A stretch of 41,365 bases of DNA from Limosilactobacillus coleohominis. Its GTDB lineage: Bacteria; Bacillota; Bacilli; Lactobacillales; Lactobacillaceae. The notes beneath the pieces were generated by a model, which did no database searches, was not told the DNA's origin, and saw only the letters and a list, made by a program, of their open reading frames with translations. The position numbers and the translations under genes were made by a program. The DNA is taken from assembly GCF_016901675.1 (NCBI RefSeq), contig NZ_JACJKU010000005.1:1-41365 (forward strand), written 5' to 3'. Shown here in pieces: positions 7,573 to 15,688 of the stretch (positions are counted from its first letter, which is position 1; each line of letters starts with the position of its first letter).

Positions 7573-8832
7573 ATGGTTGTATTAGAAAGCCGAGCTTGTC
7601 ATAGCAGCTACAATCGCATTTGTTATGTGCTGGAGGGATCTGCACACAATAATTCGAAAACAAATCAACGGGCACTAGCTGTTTCGGGAACCAATCTTAA
7701 TCTGTTACATGACGCAGATGGTCAGATTAGTAATGTACAATCAGCACCATATCTTGAAGAACAATTCCATCAGTCACTAAAGAAAGCATACAACCCACAC
7801 CGGCAGTACCAATGTCAATCGGTTGTTGTCTCTTTTAGTAAAAACGAATTTGATACCAGTGACTTGGCTGGACAGTCGCGACAAGCACTGAAGTTAATTC
7901 AGGGATTCGCCAGTCAATATTTTGGTGATGCGCAGTCAGTAATTTGTGTTCAATGTGACGGCCCCGGAGGGTTAAATGACGGTGATGGTAAATTACACGT
8001 CCATTTAATTGTTAATTCCGTTAAGCGTGATGGAAGGACGGTAGCAACTAACCGCTTTTCGGTTTTTCACTTACGTAAGAATTTGAATACTTATATGGAA
8101 GAGAATTTTGAAAAGGCAACTGGTCGTGAATGGAAGAATCCCTTTAGTAATAACAAAACACGGCATGATGTTGATAAGTTAGTTACCAAATCAGCATGGA
8201 ACAAACGCTTAAAACAGACTATTGATAACGTTAAATCGCAAGTCAGTAATGAGACAGATTTCAAAGCCGTTCTGCAGACTTATGGCATCACAGTTACTGA
8301 ACGCCAGAAGGGCAGAGCATGGACATACCATCAAGTTATTAAAACAGCGAAAGGGACTAAAAGGTTAAGCGTGCGTGATTTTTACCAACGGATTGATAGA
8401 CAAACCGGCAGCGTTTTATCTACACGCGGTTTGGGTGTTGGTTATACCAAGTCAGCTTTGATTAATTATTGGGAGAAACAGGTTGAAATCGAATCAGATT
8501 ATCAACCTAAATCAGTTAACAAGAATAGTAAAAGAAAGGATGATCACAATGTCAGAGAAAAAAGTAACAACGACATCAAACGATTTGAACAAGAAGTCAA
8601 CCGTCAACGCCGACAGCAAGAACACCTTCGGCAGCACGAACTTGCCACCGAAACTGAAGAAATCAACGACGAACGAACAACTGAACGAAAGCGTCAAAGC
8701 CGTCGGCAAGAAAGTCGACAATGTGTCAATCCAAATGCTGACCCAGAAGCAAGCCAAAGCACTAGTCAACAAGCAGGATTTGAAGGAGTCAACAGATTCC
8801 ATCAACCAGACGGTCCGGAACCAGGGGAATGA
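7573..8832 (+). CDS. MobA/VirD2-like relaxase (MOBP type)
   Basis: A 419-residue relaxase. The likely nucleophile Tyr is near the N terminus (SSYNRICY). The HUH metal-binding motif is H142-V-H144 within LHVHLIVNSV, and N148 completes the family pattern HxHxxxN. The catalytic domain covers roughly residues 1-200. The remainder is a charged, Gln/Arg-rich tail (RQRRQQEHLRQHEL), probably for DNA or partner binding. It should nick oriT and pilot the strand during mobilization by a helper conjugation system. No type IV secretion genes are in the window. Its last 284 bases overlap the next gene in another frame, as in ColE1 mobA/mobB. Confidence 0.85.
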   Translation: MVVLESRACHSSYNRICYVLEGSAHNNSKTNQRALAVSGTNLNLLHDADGQISNVQSAPYLEEQFHQSLKKAYNPHRQYQCQSVVVSFSKNEFDTSDLAGQSRQALKLIQGFASQYFGDAQSVICVQCDGPGGLNDGDGKLHVHLIVNSVKRDGRTVATNRFSVFHLRKNLNTYMEENFEKATGREWKNPFSNNKTRHDVDKLVTKSAWNKRLKQTIDNVKSQVSNETDFKAVLQTYGITVTERQKGRAWTYHQVIKTAKGTKRLSVRDFYQRIDRQTGSVLSTRGLGVGYTKSALINYWEKQVEIESDYQPKSVNKNSKRKDDHNVREKSNNDIKRFEQEVNRQRRQQEHLRQHELATETEEINDERTTERKRQSRRQESRQCVNPNADPEASQSTSQQAGFEGVNRFHQPDGPEPGE

Positions 8833-9463
8833 AGTCATTAAGACTGCAGTTGATACCCAAAACATCGCGTTTAATGCGGGCGTGCAAAATAACCTTAATG
8901 GTGTAAGTCAAAAGGTTGATGCTTTTCAAATCCGACTTGATAATCAGACAAGGAATATGAGCGATGTTGCCCGAACAAATGATGCTATGTACGCTGATTT
9001 AAAGGGAATGTCCGATAATATACGGAGCAACACCATATCTAATAATCGGATCGCCGGAGTAATCAAAAGTTTGCTGCTTGGTGGTATTCAAGTATCGACC
9101 ACCGATGTAACCCGTTCTGTGATTGACGACTTGAACAAGATTACCGGTTATTCGATTGATGGATTAATTAAGGACGCGGTTTACGATGAACTAGAGCGGC
9201 GGGTTAAAGACGTTAAACAAGCGCAAAAGAAGGCTGAAAAAGCTGAGAATGCCGCCAGTTTTCGTGCAAAGCAGTGTGAAAAGTATGCTGCTAAGACCGA
9301 TATGCTGGATTACAACATTAGTCGTTGTATTAACCGAGTGTTATTTGAACTATTTATTGGTTTGGCAATAGCGGCTGTGGTACCTGGCTGGTGGAAAGCA
9401 CCAGCTATCATGACGGTTGCGATAATCAGTTGGCTTTTTAACAAAGGAGTTGATAACTTATGA
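8549..9463 (+). CDS. MobB-like mobilization protein with C-terminal membrane anchor
   Basis: A 304-residue protein that starts inside the relaxase gene in another frame. I chose the ATG at 8549 (MSEKKVTT), preceded by AAAGGATG at about eight bases. The N-terminal 90 residues are Lys/Thr/Asn-rich and low complexity, partly because the DNA is also coding for the relaxase tail. The middle is helical (AQKKAEKAENAASFRAKQ, likely coiled coil). The C terminus has two hydrophobic segments (ELFIGLAIAAVVPGWW and APAIMTVAIISWLF). By architecture and overlap it resembles MobB, which anchors the relaxosome at the membrane; sequence identity to that family is not established. Confidence 0.65.
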   Translation: MSEKKVTTTSNDLNKKSTVNADSKNTFGSTNLPPKLKKSTTNEQLNESVKAVGKKVDNVSIQMLTQKQAKALVNKQDLKESTDSINQTVRNQGNEVIKTAVDTQNIAFNAGVQNNLNGVSQKVDAFQIRLDNQTRNMSDVARTNDAMYADLKGMSDNIRSNTISNNRIAGVIKSLLLGGIQVSTTDVTRSVIDDLNKITGYSIDGLIKDAVYDELERRVKDVKQAQKKAEKAENAASFRAKQCEKYAAKTDMLDYNISRCINRVLFELFIGLAIAAVVPGWWKAPAIMTVAIISWLFNKGVDNL

Positions 9464-9693
9464 TCCACATCGATTTTAAGCAAAAGGTAAACCTATTTGA
9501 CTTGAACAAGCCTTGGGGGCGCCTTATGTATCAACCAAAGCTTCATGCTTGGCGATACGAATATTCGCAAACGAAGCATGAACGTGAAAGAACTAAAGCA
9601 CTAAATAAAGGAAGAGAAAATATCAATTCCAAGTCAATTAGTGATGGTCAGATGAATAAGATGCATGGTAAGGATAATGATTTGGAACTGTAA
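9460..9693 (+). CDS. small basic protein at the end of the mobilization operon
   Basis: A 77-residue, highly charged basic protein that I do not recognise. Its ATG overlaps the stop of the preceding gene (ATGA), and AAAGGAG lies ten bases upstream, so it is translationally coupled to the MobB-like gene. Aromatic residues cluster in the middle (KLHAWRYEYSQ) and the C-terminal half is hydrophilic and probably disordered. A role in mobilization is suggested by position only. Confidence 0.6.
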   Translation: MIHIDFKQKVNLFDLNKPWGRLMYQPKLHAWRYEYSQTKHERERTKALNKGRENINSKSISDGQMNKMHGKDNDLEL

Positions 9694-9704
9694 GGTTATA
9701 CAGC

Positions 9705-9772
9705 AAACAAAAAAAGCGACTAACCCCCGTCACCAACATTGGGAAGTCGCTTCCTGACAACAAACTGTTATC
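9705..9772 (-). ncRNA. putative small antisense RNA with terminator
   Basis: A minus-strand promoter (TTTACA at 9807-9802, 17 bases, GATAAT at 9784-9779) is followed by a terminator. AAGCGACT pairs with AGTCGCTT (arms at 9745-9752 and 9714-9721), with inner CCC/GGG, and then seven T. The product would be about 70 nt and antisense to the DNA between the mobilization operon and the excisionase gene. On the plus strand the same hairpin lacks a T-run. No ribosome binding site or reading frame is present. Expression is inferred. Confidence 0.45.
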
Positions 9773-9778
9773 CCCTTC

Positions 9779-9807
9779 ATTATCATCTAGGAAAGGGTAG
9801 ATGTAAA
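9779..9807 (-). promoter_or_regulatory. minus-strand promoter over the excisionase start
   Basis: -35 TTTACA (five of six consensus bases) and -10 GATAAT with 17-base spacing on the minus strand. The -35 touches the start codon of the rightward gene at 9807, so the two transcription events would interfere with each other. Confidence 0.45.
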
Positions 9808-10007
9808 TGTTTGGGAAAGAAATTTTAAATGGCAGGCAAATCTGCAAAGCGTTAGGGATAAGCACCACTCTGCTGTATCGTCTGCTAAAGCAAGGTATGC
9901 CGTACCATCAACTATCAACGGCAAGTCGTAAGTATTACATTTTAAAAGAAGTGCAGGAATGGCTATTAAACGCCGGGTACCACCAAGAATCAAAGTGGAC
10001 AAAGTAA
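9807..10007 (+). CDS. excisionase-like HTH protein
   Basis: A 66-residue protein with a MerR/AlpA-type helix-turn-helix. It has NGRQICKALGISTTLLYRLL (helices one and two), then GMPYHQL and the beta-wing RKYYILKEVQEWL, typical of recombination directionality factors and the helix_turn_helix_17 family. GGAAAGGG lies upstream at a slightly long distance. It precedes the tyrosine integrase by 76 bases. It probably bends DNA at the attachment site to favour excision, and may also regulate the element's genes. A plain regulator remains possible. Confidence 0.75.
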   Translation: MFGKEILNGRQICKALGISTTLLYRLLKQGMPYHQLSTASRKYYILKEVQEWLLNAGYHQESKWTK

Positions 10008-10012
10008 AGGCT

Positions 10013-10070
10013 AAGGTTGTACCATTACTGGTAATCAGTAAGTACAACCTTTCCTCTTAATAAGGAAAGG
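10013..10070 (+). promoter_or_regulatory. two mutually exclusive hairpins before the integrase
   Basis: Hairpin 1 is a nearly continuous 16-bp stem. AAGGTTGTAC (10013-10022) plus TTACTG (10025-10030) pair with CAGTAA (10036-10041) plus GTACAACCTT (10042-10051). Hairpin 2 pairs CCTTTCCT (10048-10055) with AGGAAAGG (10063-10070), which contains the integrase ribosome binding site. The two share 10048-10051 and cannot form together in full. This layout suits control of integrase translation, or hairpin 1 may be a protein-binding site. Confidence 0.6.
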
Positions 10071-10083
10071 AACTGATTTAAAA

Positions 10084-11286
10084 ATGATCAAGCAAAAGAG
10101 TACAGGTAACCATGCAGGAGAATTTCAGGTACGAATTCAGCCGATTAATGAACTAACAGGAAAACGTGAGAATTGGCCTATTGGTTATGCAAAAACAAAA
10201 CGTGCTGCCAAGGCAATGGAACGTCAAATGTGGGCCGATTATCAGGATGGGCTTAATCGAGCTGATGGTAATGCTGTTTTTGCTGAACAGTTTCGCAAGT
10301 TTGTGGATAAAAGAAAAAAATCCGTTTCAGCGGTTACTTATCGTGATTGGGATTATTCTGCGGACGTAGTTGAGCATTACTTTGGGTCGGCAAAAATTAA
10401 GCAAATTAATACTGAAGCTATTGCCGATTTTGCGCGTCAGTTTGTTAAAGACCATAACACGACAGTACGTAAGTCTTCAGCGATTGATCGTCGTTTAACC
10501 CATATTCGTAGTTATTTTCAAACTATAGTTGGAAAAGTTGTTAAGAAGAATCCTGTTCCAAGAAAACCGCTTAATGTGTTTTTTCGTCGGAATGAGTTTG
10601 ATATTGGTAGCAAATGTTATGTGTTTAATGATAATGAATTGAATCTTTTAAAGGATGAAATTATTAGCGAATTAAGCAATACAGAAATTACTCGCTGGTT
10701 AACTAAGTTAGCGATTTGGATTGGTCTTGAAACAGGAATGCGGCCAGGAGAAATTCAAGCATTACGTTTCCGCAACTTGGAACAATTCAAAAATTATACT
10801 ACTTTTGTGATTGATGATAGTTGGTCTGACTATTCAAAATCTTTCAATGGTGCATTAAAGGCACGTCCTCATGGGGATTCACGCCGGTGCCTGCCAATTA
10901 GTAAGTCGCTATTAAGTTTTATTAAAGCATTTCATAAGAAACAAGTGAAATTTTTAAAGTTGCACGGGCTAAGCAACCCAGAAGACTTAGTTTTCCTTAA
11001 CATTAGGGATTATAAGTCTTCATCAAATAACCAACCGATCAATCAGCGTAGTATGAACGACATGTTAGATAAACTGTGTAAAAAAGTAGGTATCAAGTCA
11101 GAGAATGATAATATTTCCATGTATTCTTTCCGGCATACTGTATGTACTAAGTTAGCTAATAAGAAAGATATGTCGTATCCTTGGGCTGCAGCAAGAATGG
11201 GTAATTCTTTGCTAGTATTTATGAACGTTTATGTAAAAGACGATCGTGACCTAGATGACGAAATGGCAAAAAGCTGGCTTGAATAA
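10084..11286 (+). CDS. int: tyrosine recombinase (integrase)
   Basis: A 400-residue phage/ICE-type integrase. The N-terminal part (1-60) looks like an arm-site DNA-binding domain (GEFQVRIQPI...KTKRAAKAME). A SAM-like core-binding domain follows (about 65-170). The catalytic domain starts near residue 190 and carries the first Arg in TGMRPGEIQALRF. Box II is YSFRHT (Tyr in place of the first His, a common variant). A diverged MGNSL replaces the G-H motif, and the nucleophile Tyr is in MNVYVKDD. The AAAGGA ribosome binding site can be hidden in a hairpin. The gene ends 78 bases before the tRNA-derived attachment core, as expected for an integrase at the end of its element. Confidence 0.93.
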   Translation: MIKQKSTGNHAGEFQVRIQPINELTGKRENWPIGYAKTKRAAKAMERQMWADYQDGLNRADGNAVFAEQFRKFVDKRKKSVSAVTYRDWDYSADVVEHYFGSAKIKQINTEAIADFARQFVKDHNTTVRKSSAIDRRLTHIRSYFQTIVGKVVKKNPVPRKPLNVFFRRNEFDIGSKCYVFNDNELNLLKDEIISELSNTEITRWLTKLAIWIGLETGMRPGEIQALRFRNLEQFKNYTTFVIDDSWSDYSKSFNGALKARPHGDSRRCLPISKSLLSFIKAFHKKQVKFLKLHGLSNPEDLVFLNIRDYKSSSNNQPINQRSMNDMLDKLCKKVGIKSENDNISMYSFRHTVCTKLANKKDMSYPWAAARMGNSLLVFMNVYVKDDRDLDDEMAKSWLE

Positions 11287-11363
11287 GATGCACACGCTCT
11301 GCACACAGTTGGATATACTGAATGCCTGAACCGTTGATACTAAAGGATTAATTAGTTGCAACC

Positions 11364-11382
11364 TCGAATCCTCTTGGCCGCA
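11364..11382 (+). other. attachment site: tRNA 3'-end fragment (probably tRNA-Leu)
   Basis: TCGAATCCTCTTGGCCGCA matches the end of a tRNA: most of a T-loop (TTCGAAT), T-stem strand CCTCT, acceptor strand TGGCCGC and discriminator A. The upstream bases (GCAACC) do not pair with CCTCT and no cloverleaf can be built, so this is only a 3' fragment. A GCGGCC-type acceptor is typical of tRNA-Leu. A strong terminator follows, as after a real tRNA gene. This is the right attachment site; the intact tRNA and the other copy should lie left of the window. No second copy occurs within it. Confidence 0.8.
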
Positions 11383-11391
11383 CTACTATAG

Positions 11392-11430
11392 AAAAGGACT
11401 ATGACGGAAGTCATGGTCCTTTTCTTGTTT
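11392..11430 (+). terminator. terminator, originally of the tRNA gene
   Basis: AAAAGGACTATGAC (11392-11405) pairs over 14 bases (one G-U) with GTCATGGTCCTTTT (11410-11423) and is followed by CTTGTTTT. It now also ends integrase transcription before the host gpmA gene. Confidence 0.9.
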
Positions 11431-11487
11431 TCCGATAATCAAATGTTATTGAGATTCATGAATAACGGCAGTTTTTCAACTTGAAGG

Positions 11488-11496
11488 TGGTAAAAT
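11488..11496 (+). promoter_or_regulatory. extended -10 promoter of gpmA
   Basis: TGGTAAAAT is an extended -10 box. The transcript would begin near 11503, so the ATG at 11503 would have no leader; this supports the downstream start at 11524. Confidence 0.5.
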
Positions 11497-11523
11497 AAAG
11501 CCATGACGAAAGGGGAGAAAGTA

Positions 11524-12201
11524 ATGTCTACGTTAGTAATGGTTCGACATGGACAAAGTCAAGCGAACCTTGACAATGTCTTTACGGGATGGAGTGATTC
11601 TCCATTAACACCGCTGGGAATTGAGCAGGGGCATAAAGTTGGACAAGAGTTGCGAGCACGTGGTTACCTGTTTCACGATGTACACACTTCATATATGCGG
11701 CGTTCCATTATGACTGCTAACATCGTTCTGGAAGAGATTGACCAGTTATATATCCCAATTCATAAAACGTGGCGTTTAAACGAACGTCACTACGGCGCAC
11801 TTAGTGGTCAAAATAAGGCGCTTGTCAAAGAGCAGGTCGGAGCAGAGACTTTGCATCGCTGGCGTCGTGGCTATACTGAAATTCCACCGCGGTTAAAACA
11901 GCGGAAACATGAGCGACGTTATGATCGCTTGGGAGTTCAAGAACCATTAAGTGAAAGCCTTAAGATGACCTTGGAGCGGATTTTGCCTTATTGGCAGGAC
12001 CAAATTGCTCCACGACTGTTAGATAATCAAAACCAATTAATTGTCGCTCACGGAAGCTCTCTGCGGGCATTGGTTAAATACATCGAACAAGTTCCGGACG
12101 ACCAGATTGATCAAGTTGAAGTGCCTAACGGACAGCCAATCGTATACCACTTTGATGAACATCTGACACTATTAGATAAAGAAATTATAAAGGAGAACTA
12201 G
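11524..12201 (+). CDS. gpmA: 2,3-bisphosphoglycerate-dependent phosphoglycerate mutase
   Basis: Interconverts 3- and 2-phosphoglycerate in glycolysis; cytoplasmic. The 225-residue protein has the histidine-phosphatase motif LVMVRHGQSQANL with catalytic His9, the LNERHYGALSG loop, and a late VAHGSSLRAL motif with the second His. Length is close to the usual 228-230. The ATG at 11524 has GGGGAG seven bases upstream, better than the ATG at 11503. The region around 130-150 (RLKQRKHERRYDRLGVQEPLSESL) is somewhat diverged from classical GpmA, so a paralogous mutase cannot be excluded. It is followed after one base by the hydrolase gene, in one operon with it and pepN. Confidence 0.88.
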   Translation: MSTLVMVRHGQSQANLDNVFTGWSDSPLTPLGIEQGHKVGQELRARGYLFHDVHTSYMRRSIMTANIVLEEIDQLYIPIHKTWRLNERHYGALSGQNKALVKEQVGAETLHRWRRGYTEIPPRLKQRKHERRYDRLGVQEPLSESLKMTLERILPYWQDQIAPRLLDNQNQLIVAHGSSLRALVKYIEQVPDDQIDQVEVPNGQPIVYHFDEHLTLLDKEIIKEN

Positions 12202-12202
12202 C

Positions 12203-13078
12203 ATGACAATTCATGAAATTAACAACAATGCTGCCATGAAAGGCCAAGTTCGTCTGATTGAAAATGTAACATATTCAGCAGTGGATGGTGAAGCATTAAA
12301 GATGGATATTTTAGCCCCTTGGTCCCAACGATACGACTATTTGAAAAGTGATCCGCGACCATTAATTGTTTTCGTTCAAGGCAGTTCTTGGCGTCAACCC
12401 ACCATGGGAGAAGAAATTCCCCAGTTAGTTCAGTTTGTTAAGGCTGGTTATATTGTTGCGACTGTGCAACACCGAAATTCATTAGATGGTCATAGTTTTC
12501 CAGCATTTTTGCAAGATGTTAAAACTGCTATCCGCTTCTTACGGGCTCACGCTGAACAATATGCAATTGACCCTCAACGAGTAGCAATTTGGGGGACTTC
12601 TTCTGGAGCAAACGCTTCGTTATTAGTTGCTTTGACCCCTAATGATTCCCGCTATAAGACCGCTGAATATGCGGATCAGTCGGATGCAGTAAATGCAGTG
12701 GTTAGTTGCTTTGCTCCAACAGATGTTGTAGATACATTTAAAAATGCTTCTCAGGTACCAGGTTCATATATTTTACAGTACTCACTGTTTGGTACTGATC
12801 CAAGTAAGTGGGATGATATTAAGCGTCAAATGAGTCCGTTATATCAAATTAAAGACGGTCAAAAGTACCCACCATTTTTACTCTTGCATGGTGATGCTGA
12901 CAAGGTGGTTCCTTATCACCAAATGGAAGACATGTATCATGCTTTAGAAGAACATGGGGTTTCAGTAGAGGCATACCGGGTGAAGGGTGCTAATCACGAA
13001 CGAGATTTTTGGAGTCAAACAATATACGACATTGTTAAAGACTTCTTAGCACCAATTGAAAAACCAGTAGTTGAGTAA
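12203..13078 (+). CDS. alpha/beta hydrolase (BD-FAE-type esterase/lipase)
   Basis: A 291-residue serine hydrolase. The oxyanion strand is IVFVQGSSWRQP (the usual HGGGW is replaced by QGSSW). The nucleophile elbow is G-T-S133-S-G, the acid is in HGDADKVVP, and the His is in NHERDFW near the C terminus. No signal peptide, so it is likely cytoplasmic. The family includes esterases and carboxylesterases acting on acyl or feruloyl esters; the substrate cannot be told from sequence. AAAGGAG precedes the ATG. It is sandwiched between gpmA and pepN with gaps of 1 and 12 bases, clearly one transcript. Confidence 0.85.
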   Translation: MTIHEINNNAAMKGQVRLIENVTYSAVDGEALKMDILAPWSQRYDYLKSDPRPLIVFVQGSSWRQPTMGEEIPQLVQFVKAGYIVATVQHRNSLDGHSFPAFLQDVKTAIRFLRAHAEQYAIDPQRVAIWGTSSGANASLLVALTPNDSRYKTAEYADQSDAVNAVVSCFAPTDVVDTFKNASQVPGSYILQYSLFGTDPSKWDDIKRQMSPLYQIKDGQKYPPFLLLHGDADKVVPYHQMEDMYHALEEHGVSVEAYRVKGANHERDFWSQTIYDIVKDFLAPIEKPVVE

Positions 13079-13090
13079 GGAGAATATCAA

Positions 13091-15613
13091 ATGAGTAAAA
13101 GATTAGTTGAAGACTTTACACCTAATAATTACCAAATTTATTTAGATATTAATCGTCAATCAAAAATGATCAAGGGTGTCACCACGATTACTGGTCATGC
13201 TAACACCACAGAAATTGCTGTTAACCAAAAATTTTTACAAGTTGATCGGGTGCAGGTGTCCGATCAGGACGTTCCTTTTTCAGTTGATGATGATAATGAA
13301 ATCATTAAAATTACTTTACCAGCCACTGGCGAAGTAGTTGTGAAGATCACTTATCAGGCCAAACTTACTGACACAATGATGGGGATCTACCCGTCATATT
13401 ACGAGGTTAATGGTGAAAGCAAGGAATTAATTGGGACTCAGTTTGAAACGACAGCAGCTCGGCAAGCCTTTCCTTGTGTGGACGAACCAGCAGCCAAGGC
13501 GACCTTTGATTTAGCAATTAAGTTCGATGAACAGCCAGGCGAAACAATTATTGCCAATATGCCAGAAGAACGTTGCGAAGATGGTGTCCACTACTTTAAG
13601 CGGACGGTTAAAATGTCCACTTACCTAATTGCGTTTGCATTTGGTGATATGCAAAAGAAATTGACTGAAACCAAGAGCGGTGTCAAGATCGGTGTGTTTG
13701 CAACTAAGGCGCACCAGGCTAAGGAACTAGATTTTGCATTGGAAATCGCTAAGCGGGCAATTGAGTTCTATGAAGATTTCTATCAAACTCCATATCCATT
13801 GGAACACTCTTGGCAACTAGCACTGCCTGACTTCTCAGCTGGGGCAATGGAAAACTGGGGACTGGTCACTTATCGGGAAGCATATTTATTGTTAGATCCT
13901 GATAACACCACCCTTGATAATAAGCAACTGGTAGCCACTGTTATTACTCATGAATTAGCCCATCAATGGTTTGGTGATCTGGTGACAATGAACTGGTGGG
14001 ATGACCTGTGGTTAAACGAAAGTTTCGCCAACATGATGGAATACCTGTCAGTAGATGCCATTCATCCAGAATGGAAGATTTGGGAAATGTTCCAAACATC
14101 TGAAGTCCCAATGGCATTGCAACGTGACGCAACCGATGGTGTACAGCCAGTTCACGTGAACGTAGAAAGTCCTGCAGAAATTGATTCAATCTTTGACGGG
14201 GCAATTGTTTATGCCAAAGGATCGCGGATGTTAGTCATGGTACGGTCCTTATTAGGTGATGATGCATTACGGAAGGGATTGAAGAAGTACTTCACTGCTC
14301 ACCAATATGGTAATGCCAAAGGTGATGACCTCTGGGATGCCCTGGGTGAAGCATCAGGAATGCAAATTGGTGAAATTATGCATTCATGGTTGAACCAACC
14401 GGGTTACCCAGTAGTTTCTGCAAATGTAATTGATGGTCATTTGAAGTTACATCAGCAACAATTCTTTATTGGTCAAGGTCAAGATCAAGGACGGTTATGG
14501 AAGATTCCGTTAAACGCCAACTATGATGCTGCACCACAAATTATGGATCAAGCAGACCTTGATTTAGGTGATTATCAAGAGTTACGCGCTAACAATGGTC
14601 AACCATTCCGCTTAAATGTCGGTAATAATTCCCATTTCATTGTGAAGTATGATGAAACGTTATTAAACGATATTTTGGATCATGGTGAACTAGATAACAT
14701 TGCCCAATTACAATTATTGCAAGATCTGCGTTTATTAGCTGAAGGTCGCGAAATTAGCTATGCTACTCTAGTACCATTACTGCAGTGGTTTAGTAACAGT
14801 CATTTCGCAATTGTTAATGCAGCATTGTATCAAATTGCTAATTCACTAAAGAAGTTTGTGATCCCTGGTACCGCTCTTGAAGACAACTTACGCCAACTAT
14901 TTGATCAAATTAGCAAGCAACAAGTAACGCGACTCGGTTGGCAACCAGAAGCAGGGGAAAGCAATGATGATCAATTAACCAGACCATACGTACTGAGCGC
15001 TTCCTTGTATGCAAAGAATTCTGCCTCACTAAAGGCGGCACACGAATTATTTAATTCTGTTGATAAATTAGCTGAGTTGCCTGCTTCCGTTCGTCCTGCA
15101 GTCTTGCAAAACGAAGCAGAAAATTATGGTACTCCTGAACTGTTTGACAGAATGATCAGTGCCTACCAAAAAACTGCTGATCCAGGGCTTAAGAAAGATC
15201 TGTGCTTCGCAGTTACAAAGTTTACTGATCCAGAACTGTTAACCAAGGTGGTGAACGAGTTTGAAAATACTAAAGTGATCAAACCACAGGACTTACGAGC
15301 TTGGTACCGTGGTGTCCTGGCTAACCCGGCTGGTCAGCAGTTGGCATGGGATTGGTTACGAAATGAATGGGACTGGCTAGAAGTAACAGTTGGTGGTGAT
15401 ATGGAATTTGCTACTTATATCACCGTTACTGCTGGTATTTTCCATACAATAGATCGATTAAACGAATTCAAAGACTTCTTTACTCCAAAGATCAATACTC
15501 CAGGATTAACCCGTGAGATTAATATGGATATCCGCGTAATTAATAGTCGTGTTGACTTAGTAGATAACGAAAAAGACAGCGTTAATAAAGTAATTGAAAG
15601 TTCAATTCGATAA
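13091..15613 (+). CDS. pepN: aminopeptidase N (M1 family lysyl aminopeptidase)
   Basis: An 840-residue zinc metallopeptidase that removes N-terminal residues from peptides; central to peptide use by lactic acid bacteria. It shows the GAMENWG exopeptidase motif (about 251-257) and the zinc motif H287-E-L-A-H291 with E310 in LNESFA. Length is normal for lactobacillal PepN (about 844). No signal peptide: cytoplasmic. AAGGAG lies upstream of the ATG. It is the last gene of the gpmA-hydrolase-pepN transcript, ended by a bidirectional terminator shared with the convergent pepC. Confidence 0.97.
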   Translation: MSKRLVEDFTPNNYQIYLDINRQSKMIKGVTTITGHANTTEIAVNQKFLQVDRVQVSDQDVPFSVDDDNEIIKITLPATGEVVVKITYQAKLTDTMMGIYPSYYEVNGESKELIGTQFETTAARQAFPCVDEPAAKATFDLAIKFDEQPGETIIANMPEERCEDGVHYFKRTVKMSTYLIAFAFGDMQKKLTETKSGVKIGVFATKAHQAKELDFALEIAKRAIEFYEDFYQTPYPLEHSWQLALPDFSAGAMENWGLVTYREAYLLLDPDNTTLDNKQLVATVITHELAHQWFGDLVTMNWWDDLWLNESFANMMEYLSVDAIHPEWKIWEMFQTSEVPMALQRDATDGVQPVHVNVESPAEIDSIFDGAIVYAKGSRMLVMVRSLLGDDALRKGLKKYFTAHQYGNAKGDDLWDALGEASGMQIGEIMHSWLNQPGYPVVSANVIDGHLKLHQQQFFIGQGQDQGRLWKIPLNANYDAAPQIMDQADLDLGDYQELRANNGQPFRLNVGNNSHFIVKYDETLLNDILDHGELDNIAQLQLLQDLRLLAEGREISYATLVPLLQWFSNSHFAIVNAALYQIANSLKKFVIPGTALEDNLRQLFDQISKQQVTRLGWQPEAGESNDDQLTRPYVLSASLYAKNSASLKAAHELFNSVDKLAELPASVRPAVLQNEAENYGTPELFDRMISAYQKTADPGLKKDLCFAVTKFTDPELLTKVVNEFENTKVIKPQDLRAWYRGVLANPAGQQLAWDWLRNEWDWLEVTVGGDMEFATYITVTAGIFHTIDRLNEFKDFFTPKINTPGLTREINMDIRVINSRVDLVDNEKDSVNKVIESSIR

Positions 15614-15614
15614 T

Positions 15615-15678
15615 TAAAAAAGACGATATGACAGAACTATTAGTAAATCAGTTCTGGGTCATACCGTCTTTTTATTTT
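15615..15678. terminator. bidirectional terminator between pepN and pepC
   Basis: AAAAAGACG-A-TATGAC followed by AGAACT pairs with the symmetrical AGTTCT, GGTCATA, CGTCTTTTT. The flanks are A-rich and T-rich, so it serves both convergent genes. Confidence 0.9.
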
Positions 15679-15688
15679 GTATGAATAT

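Noticed and set aside
8512-8865. Minus-strand 117-codon frame over the relaxase/MobB-like overlap
   Set aside because: The region already codes in two forward frames; no ribosome binding site on the minus strand.
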